Notes under the pieces: model-generated
Seen by the model: the letters and a program-made list of their open reading frames with translations, nothing else
The model's database searches: none
What the model was told of the DNA's origin: nothing
Assembly (NCBI RefSeq): GCF_026241255.1
Contig: NZ_JAPHNC010000003.1
Coordinates: 156,554 to 220,553 of the forward strand
DNA length: 64,000 nt
DNA from: Helicobacter sp. MIT 21-1697
GTDB taxonomy: Bacteria; Campylobacterota; Campylobacteria; Campylobacterales; Helicobacteraceae
Reading direction: 5' to 3'
Program-made: the position numbers and the translations under genes
Shown: piece by piece, positions 1-9,674 of the stretch
How the letters are laid out: the number at the start of each line of letters is the position of its first letter
How positions within the stretch are numbered: the first letter of the stretch is position 1

Positions 1-2370
1 ATCGCTTACTCCGATGATTTTAAGTTTTTTGAGCACTTCTTGGGGAATATCTTTTAAATCACGCTCATAATTTTTTTGTGGAATAAGCGCGGTTTTAATG
101 CCAGCTTTATGTGCGGCGATGAGTTTTTCACGCAAACCACCAATAGGCAGAACATTGCCCCTTAATGTAAGCTCACCTGTCATTGCTACACTTGTATCAA
201 TTTTAGAATCTGTAAGGATTGAGGCAATAACACACGCCATAGCAATACCTGCACTTGGACCATCTTTAGGTGTTGCGCCTTCTGGGACGTGAAGATGAAT
301 GTCATAGTGCTGATAAATAGATGTTTTTGCATTATGCTTTAATATTTTTTTATCAAGCAGGACTTTTATCACAGAGTGTGCGATATGTGCAGATTCTTTC
401 ATTACATCGCCTAAGCTTCCTGTGAGCGTAAGTGTGCCTTTACCTTTGATTTTCACTGCTTCAATTTTAAGCACATCACCACCCACACTTGTCCAAGCTA
501 ATCCATTGACAATACCAACTATATTTTTTTTGTCTGTGGGAGAAATTTCAAATACAATCTTATCAAGGAATTGCTCTATATTCTGCGGTGTGAGCGTGAT
601 AGACTTTTCACCTTTTAAGATAAGAGTTGCCACTTTACGCATAATTTGTGCGATATTATGTCGTAGATTGCGCACACCTGCTTCGCGTGTGTATTTTTCA
701 ATAATAAGTTTAAGTGTGGGCGTAGAGATTTTAAGTTCTTGTGGCTTTAAGCCGTGTTTTTCTAATTCTTGGGGAATCAAATATTTTTTGGCAATTTCAA
801 ATTTTTCCTGCGGCGTATAAGAAGATACAGAGATAAACTCCATTCTATCGCGCAGTGGTGCAGGGATAGTAGAAATATCATTTGCGGTGGCAATAAAAAT
901 AACTTGTGAGAGATCAATGTCAAAATTTGTATAATAATCTCTAAAAGCGTGATTTTGCTCTGGGTCTAAAATCTCAAGCAGCACGCTTGTAGGGTCGCCT
1001 CTATAACTCCTGCCGACTTTATCAATCTCATCAAGCACAATGACTGGATTCATTTCTTTTGCTTCAATAAGCCCTTGTGTAATGCGTCCGGGCATTGCTC
1101 CAATATAAGTGCGGCGATGCCCTCGCAATTCATTAACATCTTCTAATCCTCCAAGTGCAATACGCACAAGCTCACGCTTAATGGCTTTTGCAATAGAGTT
1201 TGCAAGGCTTGTTTTACCCACGCCCGGTGGTCCATAGAAACATAAAATAGTGCCTTTTTCATATTTATCTGTATTTTCACCCTTAGGCTTTCTGCCTCGT
1301 TTTGATTGAGATAGTCCTTGTGTGTTGTGTGTGCGTTGCGCTATTAGCTCTTTTACTGCGAAATATTCTACAATGCGCTCCTTTGGCTTTTGTAATGAAT
1401 AATGGTCAATATCAAGCTGCTTGGCGACATTTTCAATGGAGAGTTTTTGATTAGCATATTGCCCAAATGGAATCTCAAGCACCCATTCAACATAGTTTTG
1501 TAAAATATTTGCATCACCGCTATCTTGGTGCATACGAGAGAGGCGTTTGATTTGCTTTTGCACTTCTTTGAAAGCATTTTCGCTCATATAAGGTTTGAGA
1601 CTATTAAGCTTTTGTATATATTGCTCCATTTCTTCATCACGAGTATTATCTGCTCCAAGTTCTTTTTGAATCTGTTTTAATTGTTCTTTGAGAAAATACT
1701 CTTTATTGACTTGCTCCATTTTATTATGAACTTTGTTTTTAATCTCTTTTTGGAGCTTTTGAGCCTCTATCTCTTCAATGACATATTCAATTAAGCCTAA
1801 TACTCGCTCTTCTACATCATCTTTGGCAAAAAGTGTGTAGGCTTGTTCTGTGGAGAGGCGCATAGCTGAAGCGATTAAATCCACAATACGATTTGGTTCG
1901 TGATTTTCATCTATGCTTTTAAGCAAATCAGGCGGAAAATGTCCATCAAGATTAGCAAGATGACGCACTTTTTCGCGTAGCACTTGCAAGAGAGCACTCA
2001 TTTTGTCATTTTCATATTCTTTATAAGCAATCAAATCTACTTCTACTTGTATAGGTTCTTTAGGAGTTTGAATCACTTGAAGTATCTTACCACGATATAA
2101 GCCTTTAAAAAGCAATTTTACTCGCCCATCAGGGAGGGCGACTTTGCGCATAATTGAACCAATGACGCCGACATTGTAGAATGTTTGATTCTCATCATTG
2201 CGTATAGAGCTAATAAATACAAGACTATTGCCTTTCATAGCTTTATCCGCGGCTTTGATGTTGTTTTCATCGCTAATAAAAAGTGGTGCAATCATAAAGG
2301 GATAAATAAAAAGTTCATCTTCAACAATTAAAGGCATAAGTATGGGAAATTCATTATTTAAAGCATTCAT
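1..2370 (-). CDS. lon: ATP-dependent protease Lon (C-terminus cut by window edge)
   Basis: Lon is a cytosolic AAA+ serine protease that degrades misfolded and regulatory proteins. The reading frame is open for 790 codons from the ATG at 2370 to base 1, so only the last few residues of a roughly 800-residue protein are missing. Visible in order are the N-terminal substrate-binding domain, a Walker A GPPGVGKT at about residues 380-387, a Walker B ending in LDEIDK, and the protease domain with the catalytic serine in PKDGPSAG (Ser706) and the dyad lysine in REKLIAAHKAG (Lys749). It starts 9 bases after bamD, so the two are probably cotranscribed from the bamD promoter. Confidence 0.97.
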   Translation of the reverse strand, partial: MNALNNEFPILMPLIVEDELFIYPFMIAPLFISDENNIKAADKAMKGNSLVFISSIRNDENQTFYNVGVIGSIMRKVALPDGRVKLLFKGLYRGKILQVIQTPKEPIQVEVDLIAYKEYENDKMSALLQVLREKVRHLANLDGHFPPDLLKSIDENHEPNRIVDLIASAMRLSTEQAYTLFAKDDVEERVLGLIEYVIEEIEAQKLQKEIKNKVHNKMEQVNKEYFLKEQLKQIQKELGADNTRDEEMEQYIQKLNSLKPYMSENAFKEVQKQIKRLSRMHQDSGDANILQNYVEWVLEIPFGQYANQKLSIENVAKQLDIDHYSLQKPKERIVEYFAVKELIAQRTHNTQGLSQSKRGRKPKGENTDKYEKGTILCFYGPPGVGKTSLANSIAKAIKRELVRIALGGLEDVNELRGHRRTYIGAMPGRITQGLIEAKEMNPVIVLDEIDKVGRSYRGDPTSVLLEILDPEQNHAFRDYYTNFDIDLSQVIFIATANDISTIPAPLRDRMEFISVSSYTPQEKFEIAKKYLIPQELEKHGLKPQELKISTPTLKLIIEKYTREAGVRNLRHNIAQIMRKVATLILKGEKSITLTPQNIEQFLDKIVFEISPTDKKNIVGIVNGLAWTSVGGDVLKIEAVKIKGKGTLTLTGSLGDVMKESAHIAHSVIKVLLDKKILKHNAKTSIYQHYDIHLHVPEGATPKDGPSAGIAMACVIASILTDSKIDTSVAMTGELTLRGNVLPIGGLREKLIAAHKAGIKTALIPQKNYERDLKDIPQEVLKKLKIIGVSD

Positions 2371-2379
2371 TCTTTACTC

Positions 2380-3021
2380 CTACCAATTAAAGATTCTTAC
2401 ATACCACGGGATATGCGAGGGCTTGGGTTTAAGATTTGCAAAAAGCTCTTCATCATTGCGACTTAAATATTCTTCTTGCGCTTGTGTTTTGCTTTGTTTT
2501 TGATATACACGAGCAATAGAGCGATTAAGTTCAATTTGTCCAAGTTGGAATTTCAAGTCAATATATTCTACATAAGGTGCGTAGCGACTATGAGGATACA
2601 TTTGCAAAAAAGATTTTGTATCTTCAATGCTTTGAGCCATAAATTCTTGGTCTTTGCTGTAATTTTTAAATCCATAAAAATTAGTCAGAATCTTCAAATA
2701 GCGCACATAGTCTTGATTATCAAGAGAAGAGTAACGTTTAAGATATTCATCAAAATAAAAGGCTGCAAGGAGGTATTCATCTTTTTCCATATGGGCTTGT
2801 CCAAGTATAAGCATTGCTTCTGGAATGAGTGGAGAATTAATATGCTCACTTTGCAAAGATGAAAAATAACCATCAGCACCTTCAAGATTGCCGAAATTAA
2901 TCTCTTTGATGATGGCTTCATACCAATAGGCTGCTGATTTATTATACTCAACTTCTTTTTTTGCACAGCCAAAAAACATAAAATATGCAAATAAAAGACA
3001 CATTAAGGCGTATATTTTCAT
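2380..3021 (-). CDS. bamD: BamD outer-membrane assembly lipoprotein
   Basis: BamD is the lipoprotein subunit of the BAM complex that folds beta-barrels into the outer membrane. The 213-residue protein has a lipoprotein signal peptide ending in FFGC, with the acylated cysteine at residue 19, followed by helical TPR-like units (for example around EAMLILGQAHMEKDEY and FYFDEYLKRY). The length fits the family. It is first in a leftward pair with lon. A TATAAT hexamer on the minus strand lies 32 bases upstream of the start. The bamD-fliW divergent arrangement next to lon is, from memory, kept in Campylobacter. Confidence 0.9.
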   Translation of the reverse strand: MKIYALMCLLFAYFMFFGCAKKEVEYNKSAAYWYEAIIKEINFGNLEGADGYFSSLQSEHINSPLIPEAMLILGQAHMEKDEYLLAAFYFDEYLKRYSSLDNQDYVRYLKILTNFYGFKNYSKDQEFMAQSIEDTKSFLQMYPHSRYAPYVEYIDLKFQLGQIELNRSIARVYQKQSKTQAQEEYLSRNDEELFANLKPKPSHIPWYVRIFNW

Positions 3022-3053
3022 TAAAAACCTTTAATTTTTGAAAATAAAAATGT

Positions 3054-3059
3054 ATTATA
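3054..3059 (-). promoter_or_regulatory. Probable -10 box for bamD-lon
   Basis: A perfect TATAAT on the minus strand lies 32 bases before the bamD ATG in an AT-rich intergenic stretch. No good -35 is visible, which is normal for Helicobacter vegetative promoters. Confidence 0.55.
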
Positions 3060-3092
3060 CACAATTACATTTTACTATTTAGCATAAAAAAT

Positions 3093-3114
3093 GCGGATTT
3101 ATGTTATAATCCGC
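3093..3114 (+). promoter_or_regulatory. Probable fliW promoter inside an inverted repeat
   Basis: A perfect TATAAT (3105-3110) lies 46 bases before the fliW ATG. The arms GCGGAT (3093-3098) and ATCCGC (3109-3114) form a 6-bp inverted repeat that spans the -10 box and overlaps its last two bases. The repeat could be an operator or an RNA hairpin; nothing here shows which. Confidence 0.5.
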
Positions 3115-3156
3115 TTATTGAATGTGAATTAGCCTAAAATTTTGGAGCAAAAAGTT

Positions 3157-3597
3157 ATGATTTTTGAAGTCAAATCACCGATTCTAGGTTTTGAGAATGT
3201 GGCGAAAATGAAGCTTGAGAAGATTGATGATTTGTTTATGAAGCTTTATAACGCTGAGGGTGAAGTGCCCCATTTTACACTTGTCAATCCGTTTTTGTTG
3301 CGAGAATATGAATTTGATGTGCCTGCAAGTATTAAAATTTTACTTGATTTAAGTGATGCAAAGAATCTTCTTATTGCTAATATTATGGTGATTCAGCAGC
3401 CTATTGAAAATTCTACAATTAATTTTCTTGCTCCTTTGATTTTTAATTTTGATAATCTTACAATGGCGCAAGTAGTGTTAGATAGTACGCAGTATCCTTT
3501 ATATAGTTTAAATGAGCCTATCGGTAAATATTATGACAAAGAAGAGGCGCAAAAAGGTGAGCAAGCTGCACCTGTAAGAGATAGCCAAAAAAAATAA
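3157..3597 (+). CDS. fliW: Flagellar assembly factor FliW
   Basis: FliW binds flagellin and the translational regulator CsrA, so that free flagellin controls flagellin mRNA translation. The ATG at 3157 is preferred over an upstream TTG at 3142 because TTGGAG at 3142-3147 makes a good ribosome-binding site for it. The 146-residue product begins [15 protein letters not shown] and carries the family's central strands, including TFLVNP-like [10 protein letters not shown]. Its stop shares one base with the start of proC (taATG), pointing to translational coupling. The C-terminal 20 residues are charged and probably disordered. Confidence 0.88.
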   Translation: MIFEVKSPILGFENVAKMKLEKIDDLFMKLYNAEGEVPHFTLVNPFLLREYEFDVPASIKILLDLSDAKNLLIANIMVIQQPIENSTINFLAPLIFNFDNLTMAQVVLDSTQYPLYSLNEPIGKYYDKEEAQKGEQAAPVRDSQKK

Positions 3598-4454
3598 TGA
3601 AAAAAACCCTTATTGTTGTGGGCTATGGTAATATGGCTAAAGCTATTCTTACCAATAATAGTTTTGTTGGGGAATATTATCACCTTATTATTGCCGGTAG
3701 GTGTGCTCATAAAGCTTATGATTTTATTACGCAATGCGCTCTTGATGCTTGTGTGTATGAGGCTAGAGTAGAATCTTCATCGGGCAAAAATGTAATTGAT
3801 ATAGAAGGTAAAGATATTTTGTTATGCACTAAACCTGCTGGTTTGGAAAGTTTTGTTTTTCAAGGAAAAGCAAATGGTATATATAGCGTATTAGCAGGGG
3901 CAAGTATAGCGATGATACAAAAGCATCTTAGCGCGTCTTTTATGGTGCGACTTATGCCAAATATTGCTGCCAACAGCAAACTTTCAGCCACAGCATTTTA
4001 TTACCATATATCAGACACCAAAGATTCTGCACAGATACTCTATAACGAAATACGTCCATTTATAGAATCTTTTGGCACAGCTGTGCAGGTAGATAATGAA
4101 GCACTTATAGAATCTAGTATTGCTACAAGCGGTAGCTGCATAGCTTTTTTAGCCCTTATAGCTGAATCTCTCATTGATGCGGGTATCTTGGAGGGATTGA
4201 ATGAACAACAAAGCATAGCATTAGTAAAGCAAACTTTTGTAGGATTTGCTGCAGAGTTGGCTCATAAAAGCCCGAGTGAGCTTAAATATGCTATATCAAG
4301 TCCGGGTGGCACAACTATCAGAGGCTTAGCAGTGTTAGAGGAAAGTGGTGTGCGTGGAACATTAATAAAAGCAGCCCATACTGCCACAGAGCACGCACGT
4401 AAGGCTATACAAAAATATTCCACACAAGATAATTTAGTGCCTAAAAAGTGCTAA
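3597..4454 (+). CDS. proC: Pyrroline-5-carboxylate reductase
   Basis: ProC catalyses the last step of proline synthesis, reducing pyrroline-5-carboxylate with NAD(P)H. The 285-residue protein opens with a Rossmann dinucleotide site (VVGYGNMAKAI), has the family strand MVRLMPNIAA near the middle, and the C-terminal dimerisation signature around SSPGGTTIRGLAVLEESG. It overlaps fliW by one base and is followed after 12 bases by tgt. Glutamate-5-semialdehyde dehydrogenase (proA) lies elsewhere in this window at 35154, so proline genes are dispersed. Confidence 0.93.
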   Translation: MKKTLIVVGYGNMAKAILTNNSFVGEYYHLIIAGRCAHKAYDFITQCALDACVYEARVESSSGKNVIDIEGKDILLCTKPAGLESFVFQGKANGIYSVLAGASIAMIQKHLSASFMVRLMPNIAANSKLSATAFYYHISDTKDSAQILYNEIRPFIESFGTAVQVDNEALIESSIATSGSCIAFLALIAESLIDAGILEGLNEQQSIALVKQTFVGFAAELAHKSPSELKYAISSPGGTTIRGLAVLEESGVRGTLIKAAHTATEHARKAIQKYSTQDNLVPKKC

Positions 4455-4466
4455 AAGAGTAGCACT

Positions 4467-5612
4467 ATGCAGGTTACACTTCAGGCACAAGATGGTAGAG
4501 CAAGAGCACTTAGTCTCAAACTTGCTCATAGTGAAGTGCAAACTCCTGTTTTTATGCCTGTTGGCACACAAGGTTGTGTGAAAGCACTTGATAGTAGGGA
4601 TATGTCAGAACTTTTAAACGCACAGATTATTCTTGTCAATACTTATCATATGTATTTACGCATAGGCATTGAGCGGCTTAAGAATTTTGGTGGCATTGCT
4701 CGTTTTGCTCATTTTGATAGAAGTTATTTAAGCGATAGCGGCGGATTCCAAGCCTTTAGTCTGAATCAAAATGCTAAAGTTACAGATGAGGGCATAATGT
4801 TTAAATCTCATATTGATGGTTCTAAGCATTTTTTCTCGCCAGAATATGTGCTTGATATACAATATGCGCTCAATAGTGATATTATGATGGTGCTTGATGA
4901 TTTGGTAGGCTTGCCTGCAAGTAAGGAGCGCATTGTAGATTCTATTGCGCGGACAAGTGCGTGGGCGCAAAAAAGTCTTCTCTATCATCAATCTCAAAAA
5001 GCGCAGGGTTTGGGCTTAAATAATAATCTTTTTGCTATTATTCAAGGTGGGGTAAATAAGCATTTTCGCGCACTTTGTGCTAAGCAGCTTGTGGATATGG
5101 GAGATTTTGATGGATTTGCTATTGGGGGTTTAGCAGTGGGTGAGCCAAGTGAGCAAATGTATGAGACAATCAGCTTTACTACGCCACTTATGCCTGTGGA
5201 TAAACCACGTTATCTTATGGGGGTAGGCACACCAGAAAATATTATAGAATCTATCGCACTTGGCGTGGATATGTTTGATTGTGTGATGCCTACGAGAAAT
5301 GCGCGTAATGCTACGCTTTTTACACATTTTGGCAAAATAAATATTAAAGCGGCAATTTTTAGCAATGACCAATCGCCCATTGATGAATTGTGTAATTGTT
5401 ACACTTGCCAACATTTTACGCGTGCATATTTATGCCATCTTTTTCGCTCTCAAGAGATGACTTATCATCGTCTTGCTTCATTGCATAATTTACATTATTA
5501 TTTAAATCTTATGCGTGAGGCAAGAGAGGCAATTTTACAAGGCACATTTAGTGCTTATCGTTCATCATTTTATGCCTTGCGAGAAATGGAGATACCCAAT
5601 AATGAATATTAA
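4467..5612 (+). CDS. tgt: Queuine tRNA-ribosyltransferase
   Basis: Tgt exchanges the wobble guanine of GUN-anticodon tRNAs for the queuosine precursor preQ1. The 381-residue protein has the substrate aspartate in LSDSGGFQ (Asp90), the second catalytic region around [16 protein letters not shown], and the zinc site near the C-terminus (CNCYTCQ with a downstream CHL and histidine). Length matches the family. Its last 11 bases overlap the start of rbfA, so ribosome-maturation genes follow it in one transcript. Confidence 0.96.
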   Translation: MQVTLQAQDGRARALSLKLAHSEVQTPVFMPVGTQGCVKALDSRDMSELLNAQIILVNTYHMYLRIGIERLKNFGGIARFAHFDRSYLSDSGGFQAFSLNQNAKVTDEGIMFKSHIDGSKHFFSPEYVLDIQYALNSDIMMVLDDLVGLPASKERIVDSIARTSAWAQKSLLYHQSQKAQGLGLNNNLFAIIQGGVNKHFRALCAKQLVDMGDFDGFAIGGLAVGEPSEQMYETISFTTPLMPVDKPRYLMGVGTPENIIESIALGVDMFDCVMPTRNARNATLFTHFGKINIKAAIFSNDQSPIDELCNCYTCQHFTRAYLCHLFRSQEMTYHRLASLHNLHYYLNLMREAREAILQGTFSAYRSSFYALREMEIPNNEY

Positions 5613-5952
5613 ACAACAACGTTTAGAATCTCTGCTACAAGAAATTTTAAGTGAAGCTCTTTCACAATTAAATGATGTGCAGATTAATACTTTGAGTATC
5701 ACAGGCGTGAAATGCTCTAAGGGTAAGCAAAGTGCGGAAGTATATATTGAGGGCACAGATATTCCTGCACAGGAGCGTGAAGCTATTTTAGCCCGATTGC
5801 ATAAGGCACAGGGGATTTTAAAAGAGTATGTTTTAACTTCTACGCAGTGGTTTCGCTCACCAAATTTTAGTTTTAAATTTGATGATAGCCTCCGTTATGC
5901 TAATACATTAGATACTATATTTGAGCAAATTGCCAAAAATAGACATCATTAG
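5602..5952 (+). CDS. rbfA: Ribosome-binding factor A
   Basis: RbfA is a KH-fold factor for late maturation of the 30S subunit and 16S rRNA 5' end. The ATG at 5602 is chosen over an earlier in-frame start at 5515 because the protein then begins [16 protein letters not shown], the expected first helix, and GGAG at 5588-5591 is positioned as a ribosome-binding site. The 116-residue product includes SAEVYIEG and the KH region around [12 protein letters not shown]. It overlaps tgt by 11 bases and precedes rimP by 10 bases. Confidence 0.88.
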   Translation: MNIKQQRLESLLQEILSEALSQLNDVQINTLSITGVKCSKGKQSAEVYIEGTDIPAQEREAILARLHKAQGILKEYVLTSTQWFRSPNFSFKFDDSLRYANTLDTIFEQIAKNRHH

Positions 5953-5962
5953 AGGAGAGAGT

Positions 5963-6433
5963 ATGCTTTCGCAGCACACACAAGTGAGGATTGAACAACT
6001 TGCAGCAACATTGGGACTTTATATATATGATATTGATTTTCTTAAAGAAGATAATCGTCCCATTTTGCGTGTGAGCATTACGCGCAAAGCGCCTATGCAA
6101 AAGCAAGATTACAGAAATAGCGAGGCGGTAAGCTTACAGGATTGTCAGAATGTAAGTGAATTAATCTCTCCTTTATTAGATGTAGAAGATGAATATCTTA
6201 AAGAATACAACCTTGAGGTGAGTTCTCCCGGATTAGAGAGAGTGCTTAAAAAACCTCAACATTATGCTTATTCGCTGGGCGAGAGAGTGAGTATAAAACT
6301 TATGGATAAAAGCGTAATTGAGGGCATTTTATATGATGTAGATGAGGCAGGTATAAGCATTGATACGGGCAAAGAAATACTTTCATTTCATTTTGTAGAT
6401 ATTAAAAAAATAAAGGTTATTTTTGAATTCTAG
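5963..6433 (+). CDS. rimP: Ribosome maturation factor RimP
   Basis: RimP assists early 30S assembly. The ATG at 5963 follows a strong AGGAGAG and gives 156 residues; an upstream in-frame start at 5921 would lie inside rbfA and lacks such a site. The N-terminal domain contains LGLYIYDIDFLKED and ILRVSITR; the family signature EYNLEVSSPGLERVL and the C-terminal Sm-like fold (KLMDKSVIEGILYDVDE) follow. The end overlaps ribD by 11 bases. Confidence 0.92.
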   Translation: MLSQHTQVRIEQLAATLGLYIYDIDFLKEDNRPILRVSITRKAPMQKQDYRNSEAVSLQDCQNVSELISPLLDVEDEYLKEYNLEVSSPGLERVLKKPQHYAYSLGERVSIKLMDKSVIEGILYDVDEAGISIDTGKEILSFHFVDIKKIKVIFEF

Positions 6434-7463
6434 TGATGAATTATTTTTGCATTATTGTTGCACCCTAGCGTGGGAAAGTCAGACTCTTGCTTTGCCTAAT
6501 CCAAGTGTAGGCGCACTTGTGGTGGATAAGTATGGACAGATTCTCTCTCAAGCAGTGCATCAAATAGCAGGAAGCCCCCACGCGGAAGTTCTTGCAATCC
6601 AAGCAGCTTATCGCACTCTAAGTGGCGATGATGAGATTACTCAATTTCATAAAAGTGAGGATATTCATACTTATCTTTTGGCGCATCATAATGGGCTTTT
6701 TAAAGAATGCACTTTATATGTGAGTTTAGAACCTTGCAATCATTATGGTAAAACCCCACCTTGCTCACAGCTTTTGTCTTCTCTTGGTTTTTCTAGAGTA
6801 TGTATTGCCACAAACGATACCCATACTCTTGCAGCAGGAGGGGCGAGCTATTTATCGCAAGCTGGGATTAATGTATGTTATATACAATCCCCTGCATTGC
6901 AGCATTTAACGACTAGTCTTCTTATGCCTTTTGAGATTCTAAGGAAAAAAGGACGATTTGCACTTTTTAAACTTGCAATGCGACTTGATGGGAGCTATAC
7001 GCAAGGACGCATTTCTTCAGATATATCAAGGCAATTTACGCATAATCAACGCAGTGTATGTGATTGGATTTGCATTTCTGGCAATACTTTGCGAAATGAT
7101 AATCCACAGCTTAATGCGCGTTATGCTACTTTGCCTTATGATAACACACATTTGCCACAAGTTGGGATTATTTCGCGCACTTTGCGTCATTTTGATGAGA
7201 TAAAATCTTTAGATATTGCATTATCAAAAAATAGAGTGCATTTTATTAATGATATAGCTCATTTTGCATCTTTACAAGGATTCATTGTTGTAGAGGGAGG
7301 TTGGGATTTGCTTTGCTCACTTAGAGAATCTATTGATATGATTCTTATTCATCAAGCCTTTACTTGCGATAAGGGTGAATGTCTTGCTCATACACTTAAG
7401 GCAAACTTCAAGCTTTTACATACAATGAGGCTTGGAGAGGATATGGCATTATGGCTACACTAA
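6423..7463 (+). CDS. ribD: Riboflavin deaminase/reductase RibD
   Basis: RibD performs the second and third steps of riboflavin synthesis: deamination, then reduction, of the pyrimidine intermediate. The frame opens with TTG at 6423, overlapping rimP by 11 bases. The zinc deaminase site is visible as SPHAEVLAI (His53, Glu55) and SLEPCNHYGKTPPC. The C-terminal reductase half (from about residue 175) begins FALFKLAMRLDGSY and includes ISGNTLRNDNPQLNAR. At 346 residues it is near the usual size, and the last 13 bases overlap the next gene. Confidence 0.92.
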   Translation: MNSSDELFLHYCCTLAWESQTLALPNPSVGALVVDKYGQILSQAVHQIAGSPHAEVLAIQAAYRTLSGDDEITQFHKSEDIHTYLLAHHNGLFKECTLYVSLEPCNHYGKTPPCSQLLSSLGFSRVCIATNDTHTLAAGGASYLSQAGINVCYIQSPALQHLTTSLLMPFEILRKKGRFALFKLAMRLDGSYTQGRISSDISRQFTHNQRSVCDWICISGNTLRNDNPQLNARYATLPYDNTHLPQVGIISRTLRHFDEIKSLDIALSKNRVHFINDIAHFASLQGFIVVEGGWDLLCSLRESIDMILIHQAFTCDKGECLAHTLKANFKLLHTMRLGEDMALWLH

Positions 7464-8191
7464 ATATTTATCAGCTTGAAAATGGCTATTGTTATAATAC
7501 AGATAGTCTTATACTAGCCCACTTTGCGAAACCTTTTCTTAAAAAGCATATAAGTCTCCTAGATGTAGGTGCAGGAAGTGGTGTGCTAGGAATGCTATGC
7601 AGTAGGGAGATACTCTCTATGGGTGGAAGTATAACACTTCATCTTGTAGAAAAAGATACGATTATGGCGGCTCTTGCACAAAAAAATATAAGTATTTTTA
7701 ATGGAGTGGTGCATTGTGTAGATTTTATAGATTTTGTTGCGCCTTTTACATTTGATTTTATTATCACTAATCCACCTTTTTACACAAAAGGTGCAGTGCA
7801 AGGAAAGAATCAGCGCAAAAATATGGCTCGTCATCAATGTTTTTTGCCATTGCGCCCAATGCTTGAACAAATAAAACGCGCTCTCAAGCCTAATGGTATA
7901 ATGTGTATGTGTTATGATGCAAGAATGTGTGATGAGGTATTTTATGAATTTAGAGAGTGTGGCATACACATTGATGTAGTGCGTTTTGTGCATTCTCTAC
8001 CCGATAGAGAATCTACCCTTATGCTTTTAAAGGCTAAGATTCAATCCAAGTCTTCTTTAAGAGTGTTGCCTCCACTTTTTACACATCAAAGCTCACTTCA
8101 AAGTGATAATACACTTGAACTTAAAGAGATTTATCAATGGGCACAAACGCAAAGCATTAAAATAAATGAGGAGCAAATACATAGGGTATAA
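7451..8191 (+). CDS. tRNA (adenine-N6) methyltransferase, TrmN6/YfiC-like
   Basis: This is a class I SAM-dependent methyltransferase of the family that modifies adenine 37 of tRNA-Val in E. coli. The SAM-binding loop is LLDVGAGSGVLG (residues 36-47) and the catalytic N6-adenine motif is NPPF in FIITNPPFYTKG. The N-terminal YQLENGYCYNTDSLILAHF is typical of the family. The 246-residue frame overlaps ribD by 13 bases. The exact tRNA target is not shown by sequence. Confidence 0.8.
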   Translation: MATLNIYQLENGYCYNTDSLILAHFAKPFLKKHISLLDVGAGSGVLGMLCSREILSMGGSITLHLVEKDTIMAALAQKNISIFNGVVHCVDFIDFVAPFTFDFIITNPPFYTKGAVQGKNQRKNMARHQCFLPLRPMLEQIKRALKPNGIMCMCYDARMCDEVFYEFRECGIHIDVVRFVHSLPDRESTLMLLKAKIQSKSSLRVLPPLFTHQSSLQSDNTLELKEIYQWAQTQSIKINEEQIHRV

Positions 8192-8225
8192 TTTTTATTT
8201 TACTTAAAGAATATGAGGATTTAGT

Positions 8226-9653
8226 ATGTTATATGGAAAAATTATAGATATAGATTCACAAGCAAACAAAGCACAAGTAGAACAGGATTTAAATAAAAGA
8301 ATTTTTGATTTTGCTTTTGATTTGTGGGAAGATGAGATAAGTGAATTAAAAAAAGGCGTAGAAGTAGAATTTGTTGTAGAGATGAGGGCTGTTACTAAAA
8401 TCCATCTTAAGCCCAAACCCGTTGATCCTGACGCAATTCCTGTGAATAAGCCTGCACGTCTATGTATTGAGGAATTTTTTGCTCGTGAAAATGAAATTTT
8501 GGGTAAATACAAAGATTTTGTTGCAGGGCATTTAAAACTAGATTTTGTGCGTATGCGACGTTTTTTGCTTACAGCATATAATGATTTATGTGCTATGGAC
8601 CCTAATGTTGAAAATGATGTGTTAAAAAAGCTCAAACAAGAAATCGCCTATCTTTCTCAAGCGTATGAAAATTACCATAAAAAAACACAATATGCCCTCA
8701 ATTACGCTTTTGAAACAATATTTCTTGCGCGTCAAGTAGAATATAATAAAACTATTGTGCGTATTGAGGAGATTCAAAGCTCTCTTGCTAATGCTCAAGC
8801 CCAAACTAATTCTTTAAGTAGTGCTTTAGCTGCGGGGGAAAAAAGTTTAGGAAAACGTGATGATAAGGGAAGCAAGGAATATACTGAAGTAGAAAAAGAA
8901 GTCAAACAAATGCGAAAACGATATGTGGATTTGCTTAATTTTATAGGGAATCAAAAAGATGCGCTTGTGAGTGAAAATGCGCGTATGAAAAATTTTAAAG
9001 AGGAGCATTTTGAAAAATTTGCTCAAGTCTATACACCTATGACACAAGATATTAAAACACATTTTCTTGCTCTGCTTGATACAAAAGCCTATGATTTTGA
9101 TACGACTTTATGGGGCAGGGCAAAATATAGTCAGAGTATCAAACATTTCTTTCGTAATTCGCGTATTGAAGGGAGTTTTAGTTCAAAAACTTTTTTGCGT
9201 TATTTTTTGCGTGGGCTTGATAAAACAAAACTCTCTGCGCGTTCAAAAGAGCTTTTTGATTTGTTACATTATTTAGAAACAACTAATCGTAAAAGCCTTA
9301 TGATTGTGCGTGAAACTATGGTAAATACTCTCAAATATAAAGAAGTGATTGAAAAAATAGATTCAAGCTTGCTTATCACAATAGATAACGACCCGATTAA
9401 TGCACTTAAAAGTCTTATTCAAAAATCACAAGATATTATTGTTATTGATGAAAAAATCGGTAATGTAAGTGCATTGAGCGTTATTAAAACTTATAAAGAG
9501 CTACCAAAGGCGAATCCAAAAATTATTTTTTGTGTTGTTGTGCGGCAGCTTCCACCATCAGAGATTGTTTCTAAGGGCAAGTTTATGGGCGTGGAATTTG
9601 TGAATGAGCACAATATGGATATGCTTTATGATTGTATTCGTATGGCATTATAG
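8226..9653 (+). CDS. Unnamed protein: OB-like head, coiled coil, receiver-like tail
   Basis: I do not recognise a named family. The 475-residue protein has no signal peptide or membrane segment. Residues 1-65 (MLYGKIIDIDSQANKAQVEQ onward) look like a small beta-barrel of cold-shock/OB type. Residues about 110-290 are helical with a strong charged coiled coil (around KGSKEYTEVEKEVKQMRKRY). The last 95 residues resemble a degenerate receiver fold: LLITIDNDPINALKSLI, then DIIVIDEKIG, then IIFCVVVRQLPP, with no conserved lysine-proline pair near the end. An ATG at 8226 follows GAGGA. Assignments are fold impressions, not matches. Confidence 0.6.
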   Translation: MLYGKIIDIDSQANKAQVEQDLNKRIFDFAFDLWEDEISELKKGVEVEFVVEMRAVTKIHLKPKPVDPDAIPVNKPARLCIEEFFARENEILGKYKDFVAGHLKLDFVRMRRFLLTAYNDLCAMDPNVENDVLKKLKQEIAYLSQAYENYHKKTQYALNYAFETIFLARQVEYNKTIVRIEEIQSSLANAQAQTNSLSSALAAGEKSLGKRDDKGSKEYTEVEKEVKQMRKRYVDLLNFIGNQKDALVSENARMKNFKEEHFEKFAQVYTPMTQDIKTHFLALLDTKAYDFDTTLWGRAKYSQSIKHFFRNSRIEGSFSSKTFLRYFLRGLDKTKLSARSKELFDLLHYLETTNRKSLMIVRETMVNTLKYKEVIEKIDSSLLITIDNDPINALKSLIQKSQDIIVIDEKIGNVSALSVIKTYKELPKANPKIIFCVVVRQLPPSEIVSKGKFMGVEFVNEHNMDMLYDCIRMAL

Positions 9654-9674
9654 AATCTATAAGGAGTCTTATAA

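Noticed and set aside
422..820. Plus-strand open frames within lon
   Set aside because: They are antisense shadows of a clearly conserved protease.
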